Positions 43,850-53,083 of a stretch of DNA of 64,000 bases are shown here, piece by piece. This DNA is from Natronorubrum sediminis (GTDB taxonomy: Archaea; Halobacteriota; Halobacteria; Halobacteriales; Natrialbaceae): assembly GCF_900108095.1 (NCBI RefSeq), contig NZ_FNWL01000006.1, forward strand, positions 95,713 through 159,712. Direction: 5' to 3'. A program made the position numbers and the translations under genes. Numbering within the stretch: the first letter of the stretch is position 1; each line of letters begins with the position of its first letter. The notes under the pieces were generated by a model, which was not told the origin of the DNA, did not search any database, and saw only the letters and a program-made list of their open reading frames with translations.

Positions 43850-45886
43850 CTACCTGGAAGCGATAATCTTCTCGAGGCTGGGTACCGTTTCGTTGAAGAC
43901 CGCGATAACCCAGACGAGAAACGCGATACTAAGACCAACCTTGACGGTCATATTCGGCACGAACCAAATCGCGAAGGCGAACACCAGGTACAGTGCGCGG
44001 GACGCATAGTTGAGTTTCGCCTGCAGGTCGTAACCGACTAGCGCGATGACGACCGAGAGAATGCCAACCGACGACGTAAGGAAGACGAGAGCGGTAGTCA
44101 TTCCGTCCCAGTAGATGAGTTCCTGGTTGAACACGAACACCCACGGGATCATGAAAGAGAACAACCCGAGTCGAATCGTTTCCTTGCAGACGTCAAAAAA
44201 CGACGCGCCGGCGATACCACAGGCGACCGCACACGACAAGGCGACCGGTGGCGTAATCGTTGACAGAAGGGCGAAATAGAACACAAACATGTGTGCGGTG
44301 ATCTCGCCAAGACCTAACTGCACGAGACCCGGTGCGGTCAACACGGCGACGACGACGTACGCGGCTGGCGTCGGCATGCCGAGCCCGAACAGAAGGCTAG
44401 AAGTCATCGCGAGGAACAACACGACGAAGAACACGCCTCCGGCGATGGCGACCATCTGAAGCGAGAAGCTCAGTGCGAAGCCGGTTTGGCTGATGATCTG
44501 GATGACGATACCGAGCGAGGCGAGAACCGCGGTCAGCGGTGCCATGTTCACGACACCGATCTTGCACCCTTCGATGGTTCGTCGGCCCCAAATATTGACC
44601 GTCGACATCGACGACGGGTCGAGAATGAGATCCCGAATTAGGGCGGCCGGAATCAGTGCGAGAATCGCGTACAGTCCGGCACTCATTGGGTCCCATCGAA
44701 GGACGACAAGCGTGTAGATAAGAACCAGGAGGGGTATCGTGTACGGTGCGGTGCTGACCAGCATTTCGACGGGACCAACGCGTTCCTCGTCGGGTACGTC
44801 TGCAATGTCGCCTTCACGGAGCAACCAACCGTATCGGTGAGCCGAGAGGTGAACGACGAACGCCATTCCGATGTAGAACAACACCGCCGGAAGGATAGCT
44901 GCCTGTATAATATCCACGAACGAGACGCCGATAAGGTCTGCCATTAAGAACGCTGCGGACCCCATAACCGGTGGGAGAATCTGCCCGCCAGTGCTGGCGA
45001 TCGATTCGATTGACGCGGCGTACTTATCCCCCACCCTGTTGTCCTGCATCAACGGAATCGTGAACGACCCGGTCGTCGCGACGTTGGCCGCTGAACTGCC
45101 CGTTATCGACCCCATTAACATACTCGAGACGATTGCAACCTGTGGGATTCCCGAGGAGATACGCCTCCCGACCGACCGACCAATTTTAATGACGTAGTCC
45201 ATTCCACCGTAGGATTCGATGATTCCCGCGAACAAAATGAAGATCACGACCCAGGTTGCACCAACTCCGAGCAGAAAGCCGTAAACTCCGTTTAGCGCGA
45301 CCGAATTGCTGTAAATGATAGTCTCGATGTCGAAGCCGCCGTGGTTGAGAATACCAGGGAATACCGGCCCAAAGTAACCGTAGCCGATCGCACCGACCGT
45401 GACGAAACCAAGTAGCTTCCCGTACGCTTTCCACGTCGCGTGGATCGTTATGAGCATGATTACTGCCCCGACTAAGACATCTACGTTCGTGTAGATGTAC
45501 TGCTCGCGCGCCTGGCGTAGCCATCGCCAGTAATGAACGTGAACGTAGGCCGTCGTCGCGAGTATCGTAACGAACAGACCGGCAGAGATCGCGTTGTCCA
45601 CCTTGTCTCTCACTCCACTAGGTGAGAAATTAATGCTGGCAAGATAGAACACAGAAAGCATCAATCCCAGATGGATATTCGCGTGCTGCGACCGTGGCAT
45701 TCGCCCGCTCGAAGCGTAATACAGGTGCCACACAACCGTTATTACAGCTAGGGTATAGAGAAGTATTCGTACGAATCGCCGGACGGACAACTCAGATCGT
45801 GAACGAGGGAGAATCTGGGGAAAATCATTTATGCCCTTGGAGTCAGTACCGCCACTGACATCCTTTTCCGTGTCTGGTGTACTCAT
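43850..45886 (-). CDS. TRAP transporter fused permease
   Basis: Fused TRAP membrane protein of 678 residues, related to the one at 15.8 kb. The M-domain signature is LMGSITGSSAANVATTGSFT, followed by GQILPPVMGSAAFLMADLIG and GLGMPTPAAYVVVAVLTAPG. The N-terminal 4-TM part starts after an acidic, Ser-containing cytoplasmic head. GGAGATGA stands seven bases before the ATG, one of the few clear ribosome-binding sites in the window. Its natural partner is probably the TAXI lipoprotein on the other strand. Confidence 0.93.
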   Translation of the reverse strand: MSTPDTEKDVSGGTDSKGINDFPQILPRSRSELSVRRFVRILLYTLAVITVVWHLYYASSGRMPRSQHANIHLGLMLSVFYLASINFSPSGVRDKVDNAISAGLFVTILATTAYVHVHYWRWLRQAREQYIYTNVDVLVGAVIMLITIHATWKAYGKLLGFVTVGAIGYGYFGPVFPGILNHGGFDIETIIYSNSVALNGVYGFLLGVGATWVVIFILFAGIIESYGGMDYVIKIGRSVGRRISSGIPQVAIVSSMLMGSITGSSAANVATTGSFTIPLMQDNRVGDKYAASIESIASTGGQILPPVMGSAAFLMADLIGVSFVDIIQAAILPAVLFYIGMAFVVHLSAHRYGWLLREGDIADVPDEERVGPVEMLVSTAPYTIPLLVLIYTLVVLRWDPMSAGLYAILALIPAALIRDLILDPSSMSTVNIWGRRTIEGCKIGVVNMAPLTAVLASLGIVIQIISQTGFALSFSLQMVAIAGGVFFVVLFLAMTSSLLFGLGMPTPAAYVVVAVLTAPGLVQLGLGEITAHMFVFYFALLSTITPPVALSCAVACGIAGASFFDVCKETIRLGLFSFMIPWVFVFNQELIYWDGMTTALVFLTSSVGILSVVIALVGYDLQAKLNYASRALYLVFAFAIWFVPNMTVKVGLSIAFLVWVIAVFNETVPSLEKIIASR

Positions 45887-45893
45887 ACCATGA

Positions 45894-45901
45894 TCATCTC
45901 C
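45894..45901 (-). promoter_or_regulatory. Strong ribosome-binding site of the TRAP permease
   Basis: GGAGATGA, seven bases before the start codon, complements the 3' end of haloarchaeal 16S rRNA and fixes the start at 45886. It implies a leadered transcript here, unlike most genes in the window. Confidence 0.6.
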
Positions 45902-46357
45902 TACATACTATTAATTCTTGTGAGAAGAAGACAGTACGGCGGTCACGTGACCAGTATTAGAACCACCAATACGGGAGGAGATATGCCACCGGATGTGTAT
46001 CGGTAGAGCAGTCTCACGGAATAGCTGACAGACCATTGAGACGAGAACAAACCGACCCAGTCCATCGACGCTATGGTAGCGGGTGGTTAGCATCGAGGAC
46101 CATCACCTGGGCGACGTTCCCGAACAAGATTTTCCAGCGGAGTTTCGTTGCGGTCGCCGAAATCGATACTCTCGGCGTCGGTCTCAGCGACTGCCCTGCA
46201 TTGACTCGACGGGAACACCGTTTCGCAACGTGCGTCAACAATCATATCTGCCAACCCCAAAATAGCTTGAGTTAACTGTGTGAGCGGCTATCTGAGAAAT
46301 TCGAAGGGGATCGTTGAAGTAACAATGTATATCACCCGCCGCCGCGACGTATGCGGT
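45902..46357. other. Intergenic region, divergent promoters
   Basis: About 455 bases between the divergent TRAP permease and crotonase. It contains an AT box (aatgtatatc at 46324-46333) for the crotonase and AT-rich sequence beside the permease start. A 60-codon GTG-initiated frame near 46083 is seen but is frame-broken and cannot be assigned. Confidence 0.5.
46324..46333 (+). promoter_or_regulatory. TATA-like box of the 46.4 kb crotonase
   Basis: aatgtatatc is centred about 29 nt before the ATG at 46358 and overlaps an earlier in-frame ATG (46325), so the later ATG is the probable start. Confidence 0.5.
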
Positions 46358-47155
46358 ATGTCCGCAGAGGCCGTACTAGCGGAGTTCGACGACGGAATCG
46401 CGACAATCACGCTCAACCAACCCGACCGAATGAACGCGCTATCGGACGAAATCAAGCGAGGACTCGAGAGTGCCCTCGACGCTATCGACGAGCGAGACGA
46501 CGTCCGCTGCATCGTGTTCCAGGGCAGTGGCAAGGCGTTCTGTGCCGGTGGCGACGTCGGTGGAATGTCCGACCGAGACGAATCGACTCGCACCGCCCAA
46601 GACCGAATCCAGGAACTCGTCGACCTGTGTGAACATGTCCCGATTCGAATCTACAACACCGACATACCGACCGTCGCGAAAATCGACGGCTACTGTCTCG
46701 GAGCTGGCGTGGGACTGGCGCTCTCGTGTGACGTACAACTCGCGAGTGAAGATGCGTCGTTCGGACTCGTGTTTCGAAACGTCGGGCTATCGATGGACTT
46801 CGCGACGTCGTTTCTGGTTCCGCGCGCAACCGGTTGGAACGTCGCAAAAGAGCTCGCGCTTACCGGCGAGATCATCGGCGCAGACCACGCGGAGGAACTA
46901 GGACTGATCAATCACGAGTACGGGACAGACCAATTTGAGTCGAAGGCAACCGAATTAATCGAATCGATCGCGACCGGACCGACGGTCGCGCTTGGTCGCT
47001 CCCTTCGGAACATCGATCGGTCGTACGGCAGCACGATTCGACAGGCGGTCGAACGGGAGGCACAGGCGCAGAATATCGCATACGGGACCGAAGACCACGA
47101 GGAAGGAGTTAGCGCGTTTAGCGAGGATAGGGATCCGGTGTTCCAGGGTCGCTGA
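46358..47155 (+). CDS. Enoyl-CoA hydratase/isomerase
   Basis: Crotonase family, 265 residues: NQPDRMNALSDEIKRGLES, CAGGDVGGM and LGAGVGLALSCDVQLA. The hydratase glutamates are replaced (Val/Gly at the first, FRNVGLS at the second), so hydration by the two-Glu mechanism is doubtful and isomerase or thioester chemistry is more likely. Start at 46358 chosen from the TATA-like element upstream. Followed by a same-strand MFS transporter after 225 nt. Confidence 0.88.
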   Translation: MSAEAVLAEFDDGIATITLNQPDRMNALSDEIKRGLESALDAIDERDDVRCIVFQGSGKAFCAGGDVGGMSDRDESTRTAQDRIQELVDLCEHVPIRIYNTDIPTVAKIDGYCLGAGVGLALSCDVQLASEDASFGLVFRNVGLSMDFATSFLVPRATGWNVAKELALTGEIIGADHAEELGLINHEYGTDQFESKATELIESIATGPTVALGRSLRNIDRSYGSTIRQAVEREAQAQNIAYGTEDHEEGVSAFSEDRDPVFQGR

Positions 47156-47380
47156 CAACCTTGAACCGCCACCGACTGCGAAACAGCCTCAGATTTTCCT
47201 CGGTTGCGTTCATCGGATGTCCACGACCGCGTTCAAACGCCATTCCATATCGTTCCCGATCACGCGTTTCGGATCGTCTTCGACGAAGTGGTGTCACGAA
47301 GGAGAACGTCGGGCGGCGGACGAGTGACGAATCGCGACCGAGTCAAAAACGCGGCAAGTGCTAATTGTTAACAAGCATTA

Positions 47381-48631
47381 ATGCTCCTCGGATACACTAT
47401 GAACTACTTGTATCACGTGAGCCACAAAGCAATCTACTCGAGCATACGAGCCAGCGTTTCTGGAGTCCAGGGAGACGGACACGGCAAAGCACTCCTCGCC
47501 ATCGCGAGCAGTTCGTTCCTCTTGATCGGCGTACAGATGATCTATCCGGTCGTGTTACCGGAGCTACGTGCAGCGTACGGACTAAACCTCGGAACGGCGG
47601 GCCTGTTGCTGACGGTGCTGTGGCTTTCGAACGCAGCGGGACAGGTTCCCGGCGGGATACTAGCGGATCGGTTTGGGGAAGGGCGAATCATGGTCGTGAG
47701 TACGGTGGTCACCGCCGTGATGGTCGTATTCATCGTCGTTTCGGGTTCTATAGCCACCCTCTTTCTCGCGACGGTCCTCCTTGGACTCGGAATCGCCCTG
47801 TTCGGAGTCGCTCGATACACGGCCCTCGACGACCTCTTTCCAGAACGTGTCGGAACGACCGTGGGTGTCGTGCTCGCAGCCGCCGACGCTGGACAGGCGC
47901 TTCTTCCGCCGGTCGCCGGTGCACTCGCCGCTGCCGTCGTCTGGCAGTTCGGGTTTGCGTACACGCTCCCGCTGTTCGTCGCCGTCGCGCTCGCGCTATG
48001 GCTGTACGTGCCCGCACGCACCTCGGGCCCAGAGAGCGGAGTCGATACGTTCTCCATGGAGAGCATACGGTACGTCGGTGCGGCGCTCCGGAAGCGAACG
48101 GTCCTGTACGGGTCGGCGGCGTTCATCGTCTACATGATCGTGTGGATCACATTTACGGGATTCTATCCGACGTACCTCATCGAAGAGAAGGGGTTGTCCG
48201 CGACAGCCGCCGGGATACTCTTTGGGAGCTTTTTCGCCGTCGGGGTAGCTATCAAGCCGCTATCGGGACTGGCCTACGATCGCATCGGGATCCGGCTCTC
48301 ACTACTGACGGTCATGGTAATCTCCGGGACGTCCCTCGTGGTTCTACCGCTCGTCGACGGCCTGCTCCCAATTGTTGTCGTTACGATTCTTATCGCCCCC
48401 ATGTTGGGAAGCGGGACGATCACACAGTCGCACCTCATCCAGGGTATTCCCAATGACATAAAAGGGACCGGACTCGGCATCATCAGGACTGGTGGAATGG
48501 CAATAGCCGCCGTGAGCCCAGCGGTATTCGGTGCGATCGCCGATTGGGGTTACTTCGACGAGGTGTTTCTATCTCTCGCCGGGTTAGCGGGGTTGATCGT
48601 GCTGTTCGTTCTCCGGATTCCGACAGAGTGA
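47381..48631 (+). CDS. MFS transporter, paralogue of the 29.4 kb gene
   Basis: Twelve-TM major facilitator carrier, 416 residues. It contains GGILADRFGEGR in the TM2-3 loop and KPLSGLAYDRIGIR in the TM8-9 loop and aligns throughout with the MFS at 29.4 kb (MIYPV near residue 50, GTGLGIIR near 360). A second ATG six codons in (47399) is equally reasonable. Upstream ctaattgttaac gives AT-rich promoter sequence. Substrate unknown; presumably a small organic compound. Confidence 0.87.
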   Translation: MLLGYTMNYLYHVSHKAIYSSIRASVSGVQGDGHGKALLAIASSSFLLIGVQMIYPVVLPELRAAYGLNLGTAGLLLTVLWLSNAAGQVPGGILADRFGEGRIMVVSTVVTAVMVVFIVVSGSIATLFLATVLLGLGIALFGVARYTALDDLFPERVGTTVGVVLAAADAGQALLPPVAGALAAAVVWQFGFAYTLPLFVAVALALWLYVPARTSGPESGVDTFSMESIRYVGAALRKRTVLYGSAAFIVYMIVWITFTGFYPTYLIEEKGLSATAAGILFGSFFAVGVAIKPLSGLAYDRIGIRLSLLTVMVISGTSLVVLPLVDGLLPIVVVTILIAPMLGSGTITQSHLIQGIPNDIKGTGLGIIRTGGMAIAAVSPAVFGAIADWGYFDEVFLSLAGLAGLIVLFVLRIPTE

Positions 48632-48638
48632 CCTACCG

Positions 48639-49544
48639 TCACTCACTCGAGCGTTGATTTGAATTGATTACCATCGGACACGACTCGTCGCGACCCCACT
48701 CCGCGAGCGACCCGTCGTAGACGGCGACATCATCGACGCTGAGCAGCGTCAGTGCAAATGCCACACTACTGGCTGCGATTCCGCCGCCGCAGTAGGCAAT
48801 CACGCGCTCGGCGTCTAAGGCACCAACTTCGCCGAACCGGCCACGAAGTTCATCGAGCGACTGGTATCTCGCAGTTTCCGGATCGACAATCGCGGTTTCA
48901 CCGACCGCAGGGACGTTCACACTCGAGGGAATTCGCCCGGGCCGACCGTACTTGACGAGACCACTCCCCTCGTGATCTGCTGGACGTAATCCGTTGATCA
49001 AACAGCACTCTTCGTCGTCGATACCAGCTAGAACGTCATCTTTGTCGGCGATCAGCCTCGGCCGAACGTCCGGGGTGAAGGTTGCTCGAGACGGACTCGG
49101 CTGATCATCGGAGACTGGACGGTTCTGGGCGGTCCACGTCGTAAACCCCCCGTTCAACACGCCCGCTCGGGTGAAACCGAAGGTCCGAAGCAACCACCAG
49201 ACGCGAGCGGCCCACCCATTCCCTGTAGAATCGTAGAGGACTACTCGACGGTCGTCACCGACGCCCAGACGTGACATTGCCTCGGCGAACTGTTCGCTCG
49301 ACGGAAGTTGGTAGGGGTACGCCGGGTCGTCCGTCACCGAAACGTCCGTCGGAATATCGACGAAAACGCTGCCCGGGATGTGTGCTTGTTCCCAGTCAGA
49401 ACGACCAGACTCAGTTCGCCGCGCCCCAGTTTCCGGATCGAAATTTAGGTGAACGGTACAGTCGATAACCTGCAAGTCCGGTTCGTGTAAACGGCCCTCG
49501 AGCCAACTCGGTTCGACAAGTTGCGGAACGTCAGCGTCCGTCAT
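48639..49544 (-). CDS. Thiosulfate/3-mercaptopyruvate sulfurtransferase (two-domain rhodanese)
   Basis: Tandem rhodanese protein, 301 residues, cytoplasmic. The N-terminal inactive domain covers about 1-150 and the C-terminal catalytic domain about 160-290. The active-site Cys252 lies in YCGGGIAASS, the loop shape of mercaptopyruvate/thiosulfate sulfurtransferases. It would move sulfane sulfur to cyanide or thiol acceptors. It is convergent with the MFS (8-nt gap) and has no evident functional link to the CoA-pathway genes. Confidence 0.92.
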   Translation of the reverse strand: MTDADVPQLVEPSWLEGRLHEPDLQVIDCTVHLNFDPETGARRTESGRSDWEQAHIPGSVFVDIPTDVSVTDDPAYPYQLPSSEQFAEAMSRLGVGDDRRVVLYDSTGNGWAARVWWLLRTFGFTRAGVLNGGFTTWTAQNRPVSDDQPSPSRATFTPDVRPRLIADKDDVLAGIDDEECCLINGLRPADHEGSGLVKYGRPGRIPSSVNVPAVGETAIVDPETARYQSLDELRGRFGEVGALDAERVIAYCGGGIAASSVAFALTLLSVDDVAVYDGSLAEWGRDESCPMVINSNQRSSE

Positions 49545-50188
49545 TGTACGCTAACAGCGATCCGAAGCGACTTTATGGTTCCTGTTGCTCGCCACGCGAC
49601 CCGTCCTGAATCAGCTCTCGAGGGATTCGATCCCCTTTTCTTTGTACAACAGTCGGCGTTTACGCTCGCCTTCTAAACATATATGACAAATAGAGAGAAT
49701 TATATGTGGACAGTATTTAGACACTTTTTCGATGAACAGTAAAGACATCGTTTGTCAATGAGTGCCAATCGAAATGCCCACTTTCGACGTGGATTTACGG
49801 TAGTATTTCTGTAAATGCATGTCCGTCCGTCGAAACCCTTGTTTGTGCTTGTTACTCACGATAGAGTGTGACTAGCAGCGATAGCCTAATAACGACCGTT
49901 TCAATAAAGAAATCACCGGGAATTAGAGGGGAAAAATTCCCAACTATGAACACGGAATTCTACTCTCGGCGACAACAGACGAATACACATACACGCGTAA
50001 AGCGGTAACTGTACGCGTACTATAGAATATTTTCGAACAGTCTATTTGCACATAATGTCTAATTAAAAACGTTATCAGAGTGATGTTTGCTACGCGGGAA
50101 AGAGATTACTGCATAGTGAAATCCGACCATCCAACTCCGCTATGCGAAACAACACAACGATTCAAATGACCCTATTCTGCCATGAGAG
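49545..50188. other. AT-rich intergenic stretch without genes
   Basis: About 640 bases of lower GC than the flanks, with many A/T runs and no reading frame of acidic haloarchaeal type. I see no tRNA, repeat or IS end. Promoter elements for the flanking genes are likely within it. Confidence 0.55.
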
Positions 50189-50198
50189 ATGAAATTTA
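50189..50198 (+). promoter_or_regulatory. TATA-like box of the luciferase-like gene
   Basis: atgaaattta-tacag contains an aaatttata core that would start transcription near 50221. It overlaps an in-frame ATG, which therefore cannot be in the message. Confidence 0.4.
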
Positions 50199-50259
50199 TA
50201 CAGATGGATTACATGGTGGGGAACGATGACGAAAGAACAAGTGAACCGACAATCGATAT

Positions 50260-50264
50260 GGAGG
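50260..50264 (+). promoter_or_regulatory. Ribosome-binding site deciding the start of the luciferase-like gene
   Basis: GGAGG eight bases before the ATG at 50273 picks that codon from four in-frame ATGs. Confidence 0.65.
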
Positions 50265-50272
50265 ACAGATCC

Positions 50273-51280
50273 ATGAAAACCGAACTCGACCTGCTGATTC
50301 GGCTCTACGACTACGAGCGGCCACAGGACGTCGGTGATCGGGCAACAGAGGCGGAAAAGTTGGGGTTCGATCGTATTACCGTCGGTGAGACAACGGACTG
50401 GAACATCGTTCCACCACTGACCCTCGCCGCCGACCGGACCACTGAACTCGGCATCTCGAACGACGTTATCTCGCCGTACGGCCGCTCACCGGCAGTGCTC
50501 GCACAAACTGCGCTCACGTTGCAGGACGCTTCCGACGGTCGGTTTCGACTTGGTCTCGGGCCGAGTTCGCCCGCAATCACCGAACGCTGGCACGGCCTCG
50601 AGTTCGATCGGCCACTGCGACGAACTCGTGAGACGATTGAGGTGATCCGCGCTGTCTACGACAACGGAAATCCTGCGTATGAAGGCGAGATTTTTGACAT
50701 CGCCGGGCTCAACTATGATCGCGGGGTGCCAGAGAATCCGCCGCCGATTGACGTCGCGACCCTCGGTCCGAAAGCCACCGAGATGGCTGGCCGCTTCGGA
50801 GATGGATGGGCCCCGCAACTGTTCACGAAAGCTGGTCTCGAGGAGCGACTCGAAGACCTCGAACGTGGAGCCGAACTCGCTGGCAAAAACCTTTCTGACT
50901 TACGAGTCGCACCGATCGTCCGCTGTATCGCGAGTGAGGATCGTGAGACCGCCCGATCGAAAGCCCGTAGTACATTCGCATTCCTGCTGGGAGCGTACGG
51001 ACCATACTATGGTAACTCGGTCGCCGAGCAGGGTTACCCAGGCGTCGTCGAGGAAATTCGGGCAGCTTGGGAAGAACGTGACACTGATGCTATGGCCGCC
51101 GCGCTTCCGGACGAAGTCCTTGACGAACTGGGGGCTGCGGGAACGCCCGACTACGTTCGTGAGTGGGTCGAAAAGTATGCATCGATCGATGGTGTCGATG
51201 CCGTTCGTATCGGCTTTGTCAATAAAATGAATGAATACGAAAAGCGTACAACGATGGAAGCGATCGCCGATGCAACCTAA
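50273..51280 (+). CDS. Luciferase-like monooxygenase / F420-dependent oxidoreductase
   Basis: TIM-barrel protein of 335 residues in the bacterial-luciferase superfamily, resembling F420-dependent methylene-tetrahydromethanopterin reductase and related enzymes. Recognisable parts: EAEKLGFDRITVGETTDW near 27-44, DGRFRLGLGPS near 90, PPIDVATLGPKATEMAGRFG near 160, and DGWAPQLF. Members use F420H2 or reduced FMN. It is the last intact gene before the decayed region. Start set by the GGAGG upstream. Substrate unknown. Confidence 0.88.
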   Translation: MKTELDLLIRLYDYERPQDVGDRATEAEKLGFDRITVGETTDWNIVPPLTLAADRTTELGISNDVISPYGRSPAVLAQTALTLQDASDGRFRLGLGPSSPAITERWHGLEFDRPLRRTRETIEVIRAVYDNGNPAYEGEIFDIAGLNYDRGVPENPPPIDVATLGPKATEMAGRFGDGWAPQLFTKAGLEERLEDLERGAELAGKNLSDLRVAPIVRCIASEDRETARSKARSTFAFLLGAYGPYYGNSVAEQGYPGVVEEIRAAWEERDTDAMAAALPDEVLDELGAAGTPDYVREWVEKYASIDGVDAVRIGFVNKMNEYEKRTTMEAIADAT

Positions 51281-51399
51281 GTTCACTGACTACTCGAATA
51301 CGCGTACAGTGGATGGAACGTGATGGGAAGGCGTTCCAAGTATACAACTCGAAAAGACGCCGGTTGACTCGATTGCCCGCTGCGAGGCTCTATGCGAGC

Positions 51400-51492
51400 C
51401 AAATTGTCGAACAGTTGAATCGGCGACCGGTAATCAACCGAATACCGCTTGATCGATTTGCGGAGCCAGAGGAGATCGCTGGTCCAGGCGTC
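51400..51492 (+). pseudogene. SDR C-terminal remnant
   Basis: About 31 codons encoding QIVEQLNRRPVINRIPLDRF and AEPEEIAG, the familiar IPLGRFAEPEEIAG tail of classical SDRs. The Rossmann part and catalytic residues are absent. It lies in the opening of a decayed segment. The homology is short, so the call relies on one well-known motif. Confidence 0.6.
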
Positions 51493-51698
51493 ACGAGCCC
51501 GACGGGAGTCTCGTCGGTCGGCGACTGCTGCCCGACTGCCACCTCAACGGAGCGGTCGTCGGCGGTGCCAGCGACAGCGACGGTCGCCGTGTAGTACTCG
51601 CGCTCGAGTCCTCCTCAAGCAGGGATCGAACGCGCAACGTCGCTGTATCACCGTCGTCACGCTGCGACTCGATCCGTCGGGTATCGTCGACCGTCATC

Positions 51699-52002
51699 TC
51701 AAACGGGGGAGTCAGGAACGACCTCGGGATCGGGAACGATGCCGTGACCGGGACCGAAGAGATCGTGTGTCGGCCCCTTCGGAACGTCGGCGATATCGCG
51801 TTCGAACGAGAGGTTTCCGTCGAGATCGACGTACGAGAAGTCGCCGAGTCCGGCGACTAGGTGTGCGCTGGCGTGGAGCACGAGGGCGCTCTCGAGCATG
51901 CACCCGATCATCACCTCGAGATTCGCACCCCGGGCGATTTCGGCGTCGGGCGCGGCGTCCCGGACTGCGGCGACGCGCCTGAGGTCCTCGATCTTGTTAG
52001 CG
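51699..52002 (-). pseudogene. Enolase-superfamily (dipeptide epimerase/muconate cycloisomerase) C-terminal remnant
   Basis: About 100 codons matching the end of a dipeptide epimerase or related enzyme: KIEDLRRVAAVRDAAPDA, then EVMIGCMLESALVLHASAHL and FSYVDLDGNL. The metal-binding N-terminal and central parts are missing, and the frame ends in stop codons upstream at the join with a DUF262 remnant. This shows the gene was cut by a rearrangement. Confidence 0.72.
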
Positions 52003-52380
52003 AAAAATCATAGAATATCGGAGTTGTTCCTCTTCCAGAACGTTCGTGGGATCTCCAGCTATAATCTCCTGGTACCGATCGTTATTGAACCGACTGAGTT
52101 CTAGTTTCGGATATTCGTTGATGTCGAAATCTGCTTCGTGGAGATAGGTCTCTCGGATTTGCTCGGCAATCGGCTCCCCCTGGTCATCATAGTATTGTTA
52201 CATCGCCCAGAGAAGAAGGGAGATCGTTATGAGGCGTTGCTGACCATCTACAACCTCCGTCTCGTATAGTTGGTCAATCAACTTTCTATACTGAATTACA
52301 ACAATTGAACCAAGAACGTGCGTATCTTCCTCACTATTACTTTTCAGATCCTCCAGAATTTCGTCCACTGTACATTCCAC
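51997..52380 (-). pseudogene. DUF262 (GmrS/ParB-like nuclease) fragment with internal stop
   Basis: About 127 codons on the minus strand. The N-terminal half contains the diagnostic VDGQQRLITISLLL, and after an in-frame TAA at 52198-52200 the reading resumes in the same frame with PKLELSRFNNDRYQEIIAG, typical of DUF262. Start and C-terminal HNH/DUF1524 parts are absent. Intact relatives act in type IV restriction (GmrSD) and phage defence. Junction with the epimerase remnant lies at about 52000. Confidence 0.75.
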
Positions 52381-52385
52381 GAGTA

Positions 52386-52490
52386 GAGACGCTAGTAATC
52401 TGGCTCAGACGCTTCAGACACCACTACAACCATGATCGACCGAATCAAGCACTGTATGGCCGAACGCCAGCCGAGGAGGTGCTGAACTAG
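52386..52490 (+). pseudogene. Transposase (integrase-core) C-terminal remnant
   Basis: About 34 codons reading WLRRFRHHYNHDRPNQALYG and GRTPAEEVLN before a stop. This is the C-terminal end of an rve-type transposase (IS481/IS3-like). The DDE residues and the terminal inverted repeat are not recognisable, so it is a fossil insertion sequence at the border of the octad array. Confidence 0.7.
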
Positions 52491-52530
52491 ACAGTGCCTC
52501 AGTTTGGTTAATGTTGGTAGCACGATTTAT

Positions 52531-53083
52531 GACTTTTTGAATCTGTGATTCAATGATTTTTGAGTTCGAAACTCACTGAGTTACTGAGTCAAAAATATAC
52601 AGAACTCACGGTTACTGCATTACTTCCCCTCCAATTCAAGGACCTAATAGATTAATACCTCTAGGAGTCGTGGATTCAGTGATTCCGTGAATCAAGGAAT
52701 TTGTGAGGTGTTGAGTCGGAGAGATAGGAATCGAAGGTAATGAATTTCCGAATCAGTGAATCAGATAGTTAGTGAATATTTGAGTCAGAAATTCAGTGAC
52801 TCGGAAATCAGTTGGTAGTTAACCATTGAGCCAGTGGAACCATGATTCATAGACCCAGGGCCTCTTTGTTCGAAGAATTCAGCGAATCAAGAATTCATTG
52901 AGTCATTGAATCATTGAATCATATAATCAGTAAATCCCCTAGTTAGTGATTCAGTGACGTTATAATCAGCCGGTCGTCGAATCGTTGGCTCAACAATTTA
53001 GTTGATCACTGATTCAAGTATTCACTGATTCGGAAAGTCATAACTCATTGATTCTCTGAATCATAGACTGTCTAATTCAATAA
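52531..53083. repeat. Degenerate 8-bp tandem repeat array, consensus (A/T)(G/T)TGA(A/T)TC
   Basis: About 550 bases built mostly of eight-base units such as attgagtc, attgaatc, agtgattc, cgtgaatc and tgtgattc, running head to tail. In the part from about 52872 the phase is kept for eight or more units (agcgaatc aagaattc attgagtc and onward), with single-base phase changes elsewhere. The unit contains TGAATC and its near-palindrome GATTCA, so each strand shows the same core. No coding sequence is present. Function unknown; see findings. Confidence 0.8.

Noticed and set aside
46083..46265. GTG-started 60-codon frame in the 46 kb gap
   Set aside because: It loses plausible composition after about twenty residues, has no ribosome site and no match I can name.
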